Notes: a model not told the origin generated them from the sequence alone. DNA of 64,000 bases from Dehalogenimonas lykanthroporepellens BL-DC-9 (GCA_000143165.1 CP002084.1:868001-932000), one strand, 5' to 3'; positions 45,180-54,032 are shown, numbered from the stretch's first letter. A program made the numbers and translations.

Positions 45180-46064
45180 TCAGGCTGAAGAGCCGGGAAA
45201 ATGCCTGTCCAGAAAGAGGCGAATTCGCTCCTGAATAAGCGGGTAATCATGCCAGTTGTAATCGTGCCCCGGAGCGCCGATGTACAGCAGAACCTTGCCG
45301 GGCGCCTGCTCGCTCCGACCAAAAGCGGCCCCGATATTGGCGGCAATGGCGCGTCGCCAGTGGCCGTAGCTGAAAGCATCCGGTACCCGCCCGTTAGACC
45401 TCATGTTCAGTATCCGGTCGTTGAGAAAGGTTTGGTACCAGAACGGCGGCCCGAACTCGATACTGAAAAGCCGCGGTTCTTCGGGCAGGAGACGCATCAC
45501 CTGATTCGACATTACCGTGCCGTTGCTTTCCGATGTCAGCACAATCTGGAGATCCGGCAGATGCCGGAGCAGGAAACTCAGCCGAAGCGCCAGCTCTTTG
45601 GGCTTAGCGATGCTTTTTGCTCCGGCATTGAGTATTTCCCCGACGTAATCCCGCCAGCCCCGATAGGCCCGCTGGTAACTGAGTACCTTGACCCGGAAAC
45701 CCTTCTTCCCCAAAATGTCTTCTATTGCATCCATGATGGTAGCGTATCCGGGAGACTTATCAAGATTGGACCAGCCATAACCGCCGGAATTGAACAGGAT
45801 GAAAATATCGGTGTCCTTGACTTCCCGGTAGGTAGCCAGCATATCGGCGGCCAGCCGCAATTGCTTCTGGCGGTCATGCCGATGGGCCGCGCCTGCTGTT
45901 GCCAGCGCGTCTTCCCGGATTTCCTGGGGCAGATCCAGCGGCGAACCGGCCGGCAGAAAATCACCGGTTCTGGGTTGACGCATCGTCCCGGGTTCCGGAA
46001 TCTGCCAGCTCAACGCCAGTACCGCCACGATACCCAGCCCCAGCGCAATCAAAAATACTATCAC
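45180..46064 (-). CDS. unrecognised membrane-anchored protein, last gene of the argJBD operon
   Basis: 294 residues from a GTG at 46064. An N-terminal hydrophobic anchor (about 2-21) precedes a globular domain with FILFNSGGYGW (near 92), VLTSESNGTVMSNQV (near 182) and a C-terminal PGHDYNWHDYP (near 268). The spacing of a Ser-containing turn after a strand and a late conserved His resembles an alpha/beta-hydrolase or glycosyltransferase-like fold, but I do not recognise the family. It starts 7 nt after the argD stop, so it is co-transcribed with arginine genes. Confidence 0.6.
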   Translation of the reverse strand: MIVFLIALGLGIVAVLALSWQIPEPGTMRQPRTGDFLPAGSPLDLPQEIREDALATAGAAHRHDRQKQLRLAADMLATYREVKDTDIFILFNSGGYGWSNLDKSPGYATIMDAIEDILGKKGFRVKVLSYQRAYRGWRDYVGEILNAGAKSIAKPKELALRLSFLLRHLPDLQIVLTSESNGTVMSNQVMRLLPEEPRLFSIEFGPPFWYQTFLNDRILNMRSNGRVPDAFSYGHWRRAIAANIGAAFGRSEQAPGKVLLYIGAPGHDYNWHDYPLIQERIRLFLDRHFPGSSA

Positions 46065-46071
46065 CGGGTAT

Positions 46072-47265
46072 CTATGCTCCGACCTCCAGCCTTGTCAGGG
46101 CAGATTCCAGCTTATCGACGGCCTCTTCCACTTCGGATTCGGTGATGTTCAGGGCCGGCATCAACCGCAGAGCATCCGGTTTGACATTGTTGACCAGCAG
46201 TCCCTCGGCCAGGCAACGCCGGGCCAGTAATTGAGCGAAATCACCGCCGAGTTGAACCGCGGTTAAAAGCCCCTTACCCCGGACGCCGGTTACCTGCCGG
46301 GGCCGTCGGACGGCCAGGTCTTTCAGTCTTTCCCGGAGCAGACGGCCCATGTTGTGAGCATGGCCGGAAATATCATTGTCTATGATGTACTTGACCGTGG
46401 CGTAGGCTGCGGCGCAGGTCACCGGATTACCGCCGAAGGTAGAGCCGTGCTCACCGGCGGTAAACACGGAAAACTTTTCCTTAGCCATGATGGCGCCTAT
46501 CGGCATACCACCCCCGAGTCCTTTGGCCAGCGTCATGATATCGGGTTCGACCTGATAATCCTGATAGGCGAAGAGAGTGCCGGTGCGACCGATACCGGTC
46601 TGAATTTCATCCAGAATGAGAATCAGCCCCTTTTCGTCGCACCATTTCCTGACGTCTTTCAGATAACCCGGCGCAGGCACGTTGACCCCGCCCTCACCCT
46701 GAACCGGCTCCAGCATTACGGCGCATACGGTCTCGGTCGTCGCCTGCCGGATGGCTTCGATGCTGTCGAATTCAACATTGATAAAACCCGAAGGCAGAGG
46801 TGTGTAAGGTTGCTGGTATTTCAACTGACCGGAAGCCGAAACCATGGCCAGCGTCCGTCCGTGAAACGAGCCGGTAGCGGTAATCACCTCATAGGCGCCG
46901 TTCAGATGCAACTTCCCGTAACGCCGGGCCAGCTTGACGGCGCCTTCGGAAGCCTCGGCGCCTGAATTGGCCAGAAAAACCCGGTCGAGACAGGAGTTTT
47001 CCACCAGCAGTGCCGCCAGTTGCAACTGAGGGATGGTGTAATAGTGGTTGGATGTCTGTATCAGTTCACCGACCTGTTGTCTGACCGCCTCGACCACGGC
47101 CGGATGACAGTGTCCCAGGGCGTTAACCGCCCAGCCGGCGACGAAATCCAGATAACGCCGGCCGTGTTCGTCCCAGACTTCACTGCCGGCGCCTTTGACA
47201 ATGGTCAGTGGCGCCCGTTCCACGGTGCGCATGAAATATTTCTGTTCCAGTTCTTCCCAGTTCAT
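46072..47265 (-). CDS. argD: acetylornithine aminotransferase
   Basis: 397 residues from ATG 47265, preceded by AGGAGA. PLP-enzyme motifs are FLANSGAEASEGAVKLAR (near 98-115), SFHGRTLAMV (near 133), ILDEIQTGIGRTG (near 215-227) and the lysine box MTLAKGLGGGMPIGA (Lys near 245). GEHGSTFGGNPVTCAAA follows. It transfers the amino group to N-acetylglutamate semialdehyde in arginine synthesis. It follows argB by 17 nt. Confidence 0.93.
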   Translation of the reverse strand: MNWEELEQKYFMRTVERAPLTIVKGAGSEVWDEHGRRYLDFVAGWAVNALGHCHPAVVEAVRQQVGELIQTSNHYYTIPQLQLAALLVENSCLDRVFLANSGAEASEGAVKLARRYGKLHLNGAYEVITATGSFHGRTLAMVSASGQLKYQQPYTPLPSGFINVEFDSIEAIRQATTETVCAVMLEPVQGEGGVNVPAPGYLKDVRKWCDEKGLILILDEIQTGIGRTGTLFAYQDYQVEPDIMTLAKGLGGGMPIGAIMAKEKFSVFTAGEHGSTFGGNPVTCAAAYATVKYIIDNDISGHAHNMGRLLRERLKDLAVRRPRQVTGVRGKGLLTAVQLGGDFAQLLARRCLAEGLLVNNVKPDALRLMPALNITESEVEEAVDKLESALTRLEVGA

Positions 47266-47282
47266 GCTGATATTCTCCTGCC

Positions 47283-48056
47283 TCAGGCGATAATGGCAGT
47301 GCCGCAACCGCCCTCAACTACTTCTTTGTAAAGCATGTGAGCCTGACTGCCATCAACGATACTGGTCACGGTGCCGGCGGCGCTGGCCCGCCGGGCGGCG
47401 CGTATTTTCGGCACCATACCGCCGGTAGCGATACCGCCGGTCACCAGTTCTTCCGCCTCCCGGGCGGTTACAGCCTCTATCAACTCTCCTTCGCCGTCCC
47501 GGATACCCGGAACATCGGTAAGAAACACCAGCTTATCCGCCTGAAGCGCCGCCGCCAGCTCCCCGGCCACCGGGTCACCGTTGATATTGAGTAATCGATT
47601 CTCGGGATCACCGCCGTTAAGTGATACCGGTGACACCACAGGGACAAATTCGTTTTCGAGTAACAGGTGGAGCAGAGTCGGGTCCACCCTTTCGGCATCA
47701 CCCATATAACCCCATTCGACGCCTCTGGGTCTCCCGGTAATCAAACCGCCGTCAACACCGGAAATCCCCACCGCCCGGACGCCCAGGGCGAGAAGATGAG
47801 CAGTGGTTTCCTTGTTGACCAGGCCTCCCAGAACAGCGGCGACCACATCCAGGTTTTCCCTGTCGGTTACCCTCTCACCATTATGAATGCGGGTTGCCAG
47901 TCCCAGGCGTTTCAACCAATCGTTAACCGTTGCCGCGCCCCCGTGAACTACTACCGGACGATAGCCAGCCTTTTTCAGGGCGACCACATCCTCCAGAGAG
48001 GTATCACGACTGCCCAGGACTGAGCCCCCCAGCTTGATGACTATGGTTTTATTCAT
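47283..48056 (-). CDS. argB: acetylglutamate kinase
   Basis: 257 residues. The amino-acid kinase fold is shown by IKLGGSVLG at the N-terminus, VVVHGGAATVNDWLKRLG (near 35-52), VGISGVDGGLITG (near 95), NINGDPVAGELAAAL (near 157) and FLTDVPGIRDGEG (near 178). It phosphorylates N-acetylglutamate. A GGAG precedes the ATG. It is the middle gene of argJ-argB-argD. Confidence 0.92.
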   Translation of the reverse strand: MNKTIVIKLGGSVLGSRDTSLEDVVALKKAGYRPVVVHGGAATVNDWLKRLGLATRIHNGERVTDRENLDVVAAVLGGLVNKETTAHLLALGVRAVGISGVDGGLITGRPRGVEWGYMGDAERVDPTLLHLLLENEFVPVVSPVSLNGGDPENRLLNINGDPVAGELAAALQADKLVFLTDVPGIRDGEGELIEAVTAREAEELVTGGIATGGMVPKIRAARRASAAGTVTSIVDGSQAHMLYKEVVEGGCGTAIIA

Positions 48057-48083
48057 TCGGTAACTCCATTGATGCGCCGATTG

Positions 48084-49289
48084 TCAGGTAGTGTAGTCGG
48101 CGTTGATATGGACATAGGTGTCGCTGAGATCGCAACCCCAACCGGTCAAAGTACAGGGTCCCGACCCCAGGTTCAATCTTACCGGTATTTCCGGACGGCT
48201 CATTACCGTCCCGGCCACGGCTTCATCGAAAGGCACCGGTTGCCCCCTGTCGAATACTACGATGCCGCCGACATCCAGGCTGACACAGGATAAATCCAGC
48301 GGTACTCCGGAACGCCCGGCGGCGGCTACGATACGACCCCAGTTAGGGTCGCCGCCGTGAATAGCGGTCTTGACCAGCAGTGACGACAGCACCGTTCGAA
48401 CAACCTTCCGGGCGTCTCTTTCCGAATCGGTCCCGGTAACGGTCAGCTCAATCAGACGGGTGGCTCCCTCGCCGTCGCGAGCTATTGCCTTGGCCAGAAA
48501 AACGCAGACCGTGGCCAGAGCTTCCTCGAAAAGACTCAGCGCCCCGGGTTCAGTATCCAGAACGACACCGGAAGAACCGTTGGCCATGATGAAAACGCTG
48601 TCGTTGGTCGAGGTATCCCCATCAACGGATACCAGGTTGAAAGACCGGTCGACACAGCGCCGGAGTATCTTTTTCAACAGATTGGCATTGACACCGGCAT
48701 CGGTAGTGATAAAAGCCAGCATGGTCGCCATATCCGGGTGAATCATGCCCGAACCCTTTGCGCACCCACCAACGGTAAAACCAAGCTCTGGCACCGTGAC
48801 GGCAATCTCCTTAGCCACCGAATCAGTGGTCATAATGGCGCGGGCGAAATCATGTCCGCCTGCCTGCGACAGGGTTATCCGCTCCAGCCCGGCTGACACC
48901 CGACCCATCGGCAATGTCACGCCGATAACACCGGTGCTGGCAACCATCACCTCGGACTTATCAAAACCCAGCAGCCCACCGGCCATACCGGTCATGGTGT
49001 CGGCATCCTGACGACCGATTTCTCCGGTACCGGCATTAGCGCACCCTGAATTCACTACTATCGCCCGGCCCCGGCCGTTTCTCAACCTTCGTTGTGACAG
49101 AATCACAGGCGCCGCCCGGAAACGGTTCCGGGTAAAAACCCCGGCGGCCACAGCCGGCTGTTCCGACACCAGCAGAGCCAGGTCCAGCGCGTTGGGAGAA
49201 TTTTTGATACCGGCAGATACCGCTCCCGCAGTAAAACCTGCTGGAGAGGTGACAGAACCACCGGAAATAATAGAAATGCCGTTTCTCAT
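48084..49289 (-). CDS. argJ: bifunctional glutamate N-acetyltransferase/ornithine acetyltransferase
   Basis: 401 residues from ATG 49289, where homology begins (GGSVTSPAGFTAGAVSAGIK near 9-28). The cleavage and nucleophile site is SGMIHPDMATMLAF (Thr near 190), where self-processing makes alpha and beta chains; VNSGCANAGTG (near 86) and GGDPNWGRIVAAAG (near 310) are also conserved. ArgJ recycles the acetyl group from acetylornithine to glutamate. A TTGCCA-17-TATATT promoter lies upstream; longer in-frame starts (49460, 49379) would overlap it and are unlikely. Confidence 0.93.
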   Translation of the reverse strand: MRNGISIISGGSVTSPAGFTAGAVSAGIKNSPNALDLALLVSEQPAVAAGVFTRNRFRAAPVILSQRRLRNGRGRAIVVNSGCANAGTGEIGRQDADTMTGMAGGLLGFDKSEVMVASTGVIGVTLPMGRVSAGLERITLSQAGGHDFARAIMTTDSVAKEIAVTVPELGFTVGGCAKGSGMIHPDMATMLAFITTDAGVNANLLKKILRRCVDRSFNLVSVDGDTSTNDSVFIMANGSSGVVLDTEPGALSLFEEALATVCVFLAKAIARDGEGATRLIELTVTGTDSERDARKVVRTVLSSLLVKTAIHGGDPNWGRIVAAAGRSGVPLDLSCVSLDVGGIVVFDRGQPVPFDEAVAGTVMSRPEIPVRLNLGSGPCTLTGWGCDLSDTYVHINADYTT

Positions 49290-49312
49290 AATCAATAAAG
49301 TGGTGACGCTAG

Positions 49313-49341
49313 AATATATCACAGCCGCCGAAACGTGGCAA
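49313..49341 (-). promoter_or_regulatory. promoter of the argJ operon
   Basis: Minus-strand TTGCCA (49341-49336), 17-bp spacer, TATATT (49318-49313); 23 nt to the ATG at 49289. Confidence 0.65.
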
Positions 49342-49424
49342 AAGCCGAATAAGCGCCGGGTAAATTCATCAATCACCATCGAGTTACGGCACAGTTTTGC
49401 CGTTTCCTTAATGACATTTGATGT

Positions 49425-49442
49425 TTGACTAAGGTTAATCAA
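49425..49442. promoter_or_regulatory. near-perfect inverted repeat in the arg/hydrogenase intergenic region
   Basis: TTGACTAA-GG-TTAATCAA: 7 of 8 positions of the arms match. A candidate operator between the divergent argJ and hydrogenase promoters. Confidence 0.35.
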
Positions 49443-49460
49443 ATAATTTCTACGGTGCAT

Positions 49461-49493
49461 ATAACGGCAGTTTTATAGTTTATAGGCCGTTAT
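49461..49493. promoter_or_regulatory. 8-bp inverted repeat upstream of the hydrogenase promoter
   Basis: ATAACGGC (49461-49468) and GCCGTTAT (49486-49493) flank a 17-nt AT-rich spacer, 17 nt upstream of the hydrogenase -35 box. It is a candidate activator site. Confidence 0.35.
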
Positions 49494-49509
49494 TTAATTA
49501 CACGAAAAC

Positions 49510-49538
49510 TAGCCAAGGACTAATACCTGTGATATACT
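49510..49538 (+). promoter_or_regulatory. promoter of the hydrogenase operon
   Basis: TAGCCA (49510-49515), 17-bp spacer, TATACT (49533-49538). The leader to ATG 49624 is about 80 nt. Confidence 0.5.
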
Positions 49539-49623
49539 CATTGAACTTTTGTAACCGAATAGGGAAAAGCCTCCCGGCCTGCTCCTGCATATAGGCCATT
49601 TTATTTTGTTCAAGGGGGATTCG

Positions 49624-51942
49624 ATGCCGGAAAACTCTGTTCTTATTGTCGACGCCGACCCGGGCGCCCGAGAAACCGCGGTATGGTTGAAAGGGTCCGG
49701 TTTCCGCGTTGCCAGCGCCGCCACGGGTGAAGAAGCTCTGAATCTTATCGATAACCAGGATTTCAGTGTCATGTTGCTGGATCTGCGTCTGCCCGGCAAA
49801 CACGGACTGGGCGTTCTTCGAGAAGCCCGGGTGAAGAGGCCCTGGATGCAGACCATCGTCACCACCGACCATCCTTCGGTAGAATCGGCCACCGAAGCCC
49901 TTCGTCAAGGGGCCGTTGATTACCTGGTCAAGCCGGTCTCACCCCAGGATATGGCGACGCTGTTGAAAGACACCATCAAATCCGCCGCCCGTCAGCGACC
50001 GGCCGCCATCCAGATCAAGGCCAAAGCGGCGCCGACCAAACTGGTACCCCAGGCGTCTTTCGTCATCAGCCGCGACAGCCTGAAACGCATGGTCGATACC
50101 CTGGCCGGCGAACGGGAAGCCATTGGAGTTGTGGCACGCCAGGGGAAATATGTGTATGACCGGGTCGAGGGCTTCGAAGACGTGACCCTGGATTACGATG
50201 TTACCGTCAATCCGCCGACGGCTTTTCTGATACCGACCTGCGAAACCATTCTGAAGTACCGGATGGGCCATTCACCCGAAATCACCCCGATTACCGATAC
50301 CACTCCACGGGTGCTGATAGGTGTTCATCCCGACGATATCAACGCCATCAATCTGCTCGATGAAGTCTTCATGACCAACAATCCCGACCCCAATTACACC
50401 GCCCGCCGTGAGAACACCCTGATCATCGGTGTCGATGTCATCACGCCTCAACCGGCGTCTTTCGCGCCCAGTATGGGCGCCCACACCGCGGAAACGGGCT
50501 ACGACCTGTTGCTGACCGATATCGGCAATGCCGGTTACATGGTCACCGTCGGCTCAGAGACCGGAGCCGAGACACTGGCCCGGCTGGCCCAGGTCAGGGA
50601 ACCGACCCCCGCCGAAACTGCCCGGCAGAAACAACTCCGCGACGAAGCGCTGTCCAAATATCGTCTGTTCCTGGATATGCCCCGCGACAAGATTCCCAAT
50701 CTGCTGGAAACCAACTATGATAATCCTTACTGGCTGGCCCGAAGTGAGGCCTGTCTCAACTGCGGCTCCTGCATCATGGTCTGCCCGACCTGTTTCTGTT
50801 TCGATGTTCAGGACGATGTGTCTTTGAACATGGTTGATGGCGAGCGCATCAGAAAACCCGACGGCTGTATGCTGGTGGATTTTTCACGGGTAGCCGCCGG
50901 GGCCAATTTCCGGGGCGACAAACTCAGCCGTTTCCGCCACCGAATGTATCACAAGGGCAAATATATTCTCGACCGTTACGGCAAATACGGCTGTGTCGGT
51001 TGCGGCCGTTGCTCCATCACCTGTCTGGCTGAGATTGCCAGCCCGCTCGAAGCCTACAATGCCATCGCCGCCAGTGAGAAAACCCGGGACAAAGCCAGGC
51101 GCACCGTGACCAACACCAGGCCGCAACCGGAACTTTACCTGCCGCATCTGGCCACCATAGAGAAGGTTACCCCCCTGTCACCGCGGGAGAAACTCTTCGA
51201 ATTCAGGCTCAACGACGGCAACAAACTAGGCCATCGGCCAGGACAGTTCGTTGAAGTCTACGTTTTCGGCATCGGTGAGTCACCCATTTCCCTGACCTCA
51301 TCGCCGACCCGAGATCATACCTTCGAAGTCGCCGTCAGAAACGTCGGCAATGTGACCGGGGCTCTTCACCGCCTGGAGCCCGGCGCGACGGTAGGCATCC
51401 GCGGCCCGTTCGGCAACGGCTTCCCCCTGGAAGAGATGGAAGGCAAGGACATCCTCTTCATTGCCGGCGGTATCGGTATCTTCCCCCTGCGTTCACTCAT
51501 CCAGTATGTGCTGGACCGAAGGGACGCCTACGGTCATATTAATCTACTGTTCGGCGCCAGGTCGCCGGCGGAAAGGGTTTTCGCCGACGATATGCAGGAG
51601 TGGAGTCAGGCGCCCGACGTTACTTTCCTGGAAACGGTTGACCGGAGCGATGACAGCTGGACCGGCAACGTCGGCGTCATCACCACGCTGATTCCCAAAG
51701 TACAATTCGACCCCAGGAACACGGTCGCCATCGTGGTCGGGCCGCCGATTATGTACCGGTTCGTCATCAACGAACTGAAGAAAAGAGACCTGGCCGACGA
51801 TAACATCATCGTTTCGCTGGAACGCAAGATGAAGTGCGGCGTCGGTAAATGCGGCAACTGCCAGATCAACAATGTCTATGTCTGTCAGGAAGGACCGGTC
51901 TTTCCGATGACCAGACTGCGCACATTAAGGGAGGCCATCTGA
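49624..51942 (+). CDS. response-regulator receiver fused to [NiFe] hydrogenase beta and gamma electron-transfer subunits
   Basis: 772 residues in three parts. (1) Residues 5-120 are a full receiver domain: acidic pair Asp10 and Asp12, phosphoacceptor Asp53 (MLLDLRLPG), Thr80/81 and Lys103-Pro104. (2) Residues 145-490 match HydB (beta) of sulfhydrogenases, with 4Fe-4S motifs at Cys377, 380, 383, 387 (CLNCGSCIMVC) and Cys457, 460, 463, 467 (CVGCGRCSITC). (3) Residues 510-772 match HydG (gamma): FAD/NAD domains (RPGQFVEVYV; IAGGIGIFPLRSL) and a C-terminal [2Fe-2S] site (Cys738, 743, 746, 754). It should move electrons between the hydrogenase core and NAD(P). The ATG follows AAGGGGG. The frame is open throughout, so this is a real fusion. 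Confidence 0.9.
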   Translation: MPENSVLIVDADPGARETAVWLKGSGFRVASAATGEEALNLIDNQDFSVMLLDLRLPGKHGLGVLREARVKRPWMQTIVTTDHPSVESATEALRQGAVDYLVKPVSPQDMATLLKDTIKSAARQRPAAIQIKAKAAPTKLVPQASFVISRDSLKRMVDTLAGEREAIGVVARQGKYVYDRVEGFEDVTLDYDVTVNPPTAFLIPTCETILKYRMGHSPEITPITDTTPRVLIGVHPDDINAINLLDEVFMTNNPDPNYTARRENTLIIGVDVITPQPASFAPSMGAHTAETGYDLLLTDIGNAGYMVTVGSETGAETLARLAQVREPTPAETARQKQLRDEALSKYRLFLDMPRDKIPNLLETNYDNPYWLARSEACLNCGSCIMVCPTCFCFDVQDDVSLNMVDGERIRKPDGCMLVDFSRVAAGANFRGDKLSRFRHRMYHKGKYILDRYGKYGCVGCGRCSITCLAEIASPLEAYNAIAASEKTRDKARRTVTNTRPQPELYLPHLATIEKVTPLSPREKLFEFRLNDGNKLGHRPGQFVEVYVFGIGESPISLTSSPTRDHTFEVAVRNVGNVTGALHRLEPGATVGIRGPFGNGFPLEEMEGKDILFIAGGIGIFPLRSLIQYVLDRRDAYGHINLLFGARSPAERVFADDMQEWSQAPDVTFLETVDRSDDSWTGNVGVITTLIPKVQFDPRNTVAIVVGPPIMYRFVINELKKRDLADDNIIVSLERKMKCGVGKCGNCQINNVYVCQEGPVFPMTRLRTLREAI

Positions 51943-52691
51943 TGAAACCCAGAGTAGCCTTTTTCGATTTTACCGGTTGCGAGGGGTGCCAGCTGGACGC
52001 TCTGAATCTGGAACCGGATGAACTGCTGGGACTTCTCGGCGCGGTCGATATCGTCAACTTTCGCGAAGTCCGCACCGACCGTTCCGACGAATACGATATC
52101 GCCTTTATCGAAGGCAGTATCACTCGCGAATCGGAAATTGCCCGGCTGAAAGAAATCCGGGAGCGTGCCGCGGTTCTGGTAGCCCTGGGCGCCTGTGCCT
52201 GCACCGGCGGTATCAACTGTATGAAAAACGCCTACGAGACCGAGGAACTGCTCAAAGGCGTCTACGGTGATTGCGCCGCTTATTACGATACCATTCCGAC
52301 GCGTCCGGCCGACGCGGTCGTCAAGGTAGATGCCTATATCAGGGGCTGTCCGCCGACCACCACCGAATTCGTCAAGGTAGTCAAGTCCCTGTTGCTGGGC
52401 AAAAAAGCCGACCTGCCGAATTACCCGGTATGCACCGAATGCCGCCGGGCCGGCAATATCTGCGTCTTCCAGCGAGGCGGCACCTGTATCGGCCCGGTCA
52501 CCCGGGCCGGTTGTGACGCATTGTGCGTCAGCGCCGGTCGTTTCTGCTGGGGATGTCGCGGCCTGGTCGATGACCCCAACCTGGATTCCGAGAAGGACAT
52601 CCTGGCCCGTTACGGTCTGACCATAGACCAGATACTGGAACATTTCCGAATATACAACTCCTGCACGGAGGCTACTCAATGTCAGAAATAA
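51942..52691 (+). CDS. hydD: group 3b type [NiFe] hydrogenase small (delta) subunit
   Basis: 249 residues from ATG 51942, which overlaps the upstream stop (TGATG). The proximal-cluster cysteines begin in DFTGCEGCQ (Cys13, Cys16) with GACACTGGINCMKN (near 86) and RGCPPTT (near 139). The C-terminal cysteines CTECRRAGNIC and CFWGC-type segments (RFCWGCRG near 210) hold further clusters. It relays electrons from the Ni-Fe centre to the fused beta-gamma protein. There is no signal peptide, so it is cytoplasmic. The gene overlaps hydA by 13 nt. Confidence 0.92.
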   Translation: MKPRVAFFDFTGCEGCQLDALNLEPDELLGLLGAVDIVNFREVRTDRSDEYDIAFIEGSITRESEIARLKEIRERAAVLVALGACACTGGINCMKNAYETEELLKGVYGDCAAYYDTIPTRPADAVVKVDAYIRGCPPTTTEFVKVVKSLLLGKKADLPNYPVCTECRRAGNICVFQRGGTCIGPVTRAGCDALCVSAGRFCWGCRGLVDDPNLDSEKDILARYGLTIDQILEHFRIYNSCTEATQCQK

Positions 52692-53950
52692 AGATCAAGG
52701 TCAATCAGTTAACCCGGGTCGAAGGACATGGCAACATCCACCTGGAGGCCACCGACGGCAAACTGGACCGGGTGCTGTGGGAAGTAACCGAGTCCCCCCG
52801 ATTCTTTGAATGGATGTTGAAGAACCGCCATTACGACGATGTTTCCACCATCTCTTCCCGTATCTGCGGCATCTGCTCCATCGCTCATACCACCGCCTCA
52901 CTGCAGGCGACCGAAGCCGCCTTCAACATCAAACTGTCGGAACAATCATGGCTGTTACGCAAGCTGTTGTACGACGCCGAACTGCTGGAAAGCCACGTTC
53001 TCCACGTTCTGTTTCTGGTCGCGCCCGATTTCCTGAAAGCCGATTCGGTCATCCCGCTGGTGGCCACTCACGGTGACGTGGTGGTCATGGCCGTAAGAAT
53101 GAAGAAACTGGCCTACAACCTGGCCGAAATCCTGGCCGGACGCAAGACCCATCCCATCACGCCGGTAGTCGGCGGGTGGGCGAAACTGCCCGACATCGAA
53201 GCCCTGAAAGCCATCCGGGAAAGACTGGACAAAGCGGTCGATGATGCCGAAACCATGGTGGCCGTAGTCAAATCGCTGGCGCCAGGCATCCCGGCCTTCG
53301 ATCGTCCCACCGAATATATCGCCCTCAAGGATAACCGGGAATACGCCTTTATCACCGGAAAAATTGCTTCCACCGACGGCGGTACGGTCAACCTGAACGA
53401 TTACGCCAAGGTCACCAACGAGTTCTGCGTTCCCCAGTCCTCTTCCAAATATGCCCGGCACAAGCGCGATTCCTATATGGTCGGCGCACTGTCCCGTTTC
53501 AACCTCAATGCCGACCAGCTTCTGCCGAAAGCCAAGAAAGCGGCCCGGGAACTGGGGCTGAAAGCCCCGGTCACCAATCCATTCATGATATCGGTGGCCC
53601 AGACCGTGGAAACAATGCACGCCCTGGAAGACGCCATCAATATCATCGACAAACTGCTGGCCAGGGGCATCCATGAGGAAGAGGTCAAGGTCAAGCCCCG
53701 CGCCGGGCGCGGCGTCGGCATCGTCGAAGCGCCCCGCGGCATGCTCATTCATGATTACACCTATGACGACAGCGGCCACATTGTCTCCGCCAACTGCATC
53801 ATACCCACCGGCCAGAATCACCTGTCCATCCAGAAGGATTTCGACACTCTGGCTCCGACCATACTGGATAAACCGGAAGAAGAAATCCGGCACACGCTGG
53901 AGATGCTGGTCAGATCATACGACCCCTGTATCTCCTGTTCGGTTCACTGA
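52679..53950 (+). CDS. hydA: group 3b type [NiFe] hydrogenase large (alpha) subunit
   Basis: 423 residues. The N-terminal nickel-ligand motif is SRICGICSIAH (Cys63, Cys66, His70) and the C-terminal one is DPCISCSVH (Cys417, Cys420, His423). The protein ends on that histidine, with no peptide after it for a maturation endopeptidase to remove, unlike most family members. It carries the catalytic centre that takes up or evolves H2, and group 3b enzymes couple to NADP(H) and can reduce sulfur. A strong terminator follows. No hyp maturation genes are in the window. Confidence 0.92.
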   Translation: MSEIKIKVNQLTRVEGHGNIHLEATDGKLDRVLWEVTESPRFFEWMLKNRHYDDVSTISSRICGICSIAHTTASLQATEAAFNIKLSEQSWLLRKLLYDAELLESHVLHVLFLVAPDFLKADSVIPLVATHGDVVVMAVRMKKLAYNLAEILAGRKTHPITPVVGGWAKLPDIEALKAIRERLDKAVDDAETMVAVVKSLAPGIPAFDRPTEYIALKDNREYAFITGKIASTDGGTVNLNDYAKVTNEFCVPQSSSKYARHKRDSYMVGALSRFNLNADQLLPKAKKAARELGLKAPVTNPFMISVAQTVETMHALEDAINIIDKLLARGIHEEEVKVKPRAGRGVGIVEAPRGMLIHDYTYDDSGHIVSANCIIPTGQNHLSIQKDFDTLAPTILDKPEEEIRHTLEMLVRSYDPCISCSVH

Positions 53951-53970
53951 CCTGCGAAGAGAGACAAAAA

Positions 53971-53999
53971 AGCCCGCCTTTTCGGCGGGCTTTTTTTTT
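53971..53999 (+). terminator. Rho-independent terminator of the hydrogenase operon
   Basis: AGCCCGCC (53971-53978) and GGCGGGCT (53984-53991) around TTTTC, followed by an unbroken T run to 53999. A-rich sequence upstream makes it usable from both sides. Confidence 0.93.
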
Positions 54000-54032
54000 G
54001 GATGACATTACCATTCAGGCATGCGGGCCAGG

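Noticed and set aside
49290-49460. Longer argJ starting at 49460 or 49379
   Set aside because: The extra residues lack homology to ArgJ and would overlap the predicted argJ promoter.
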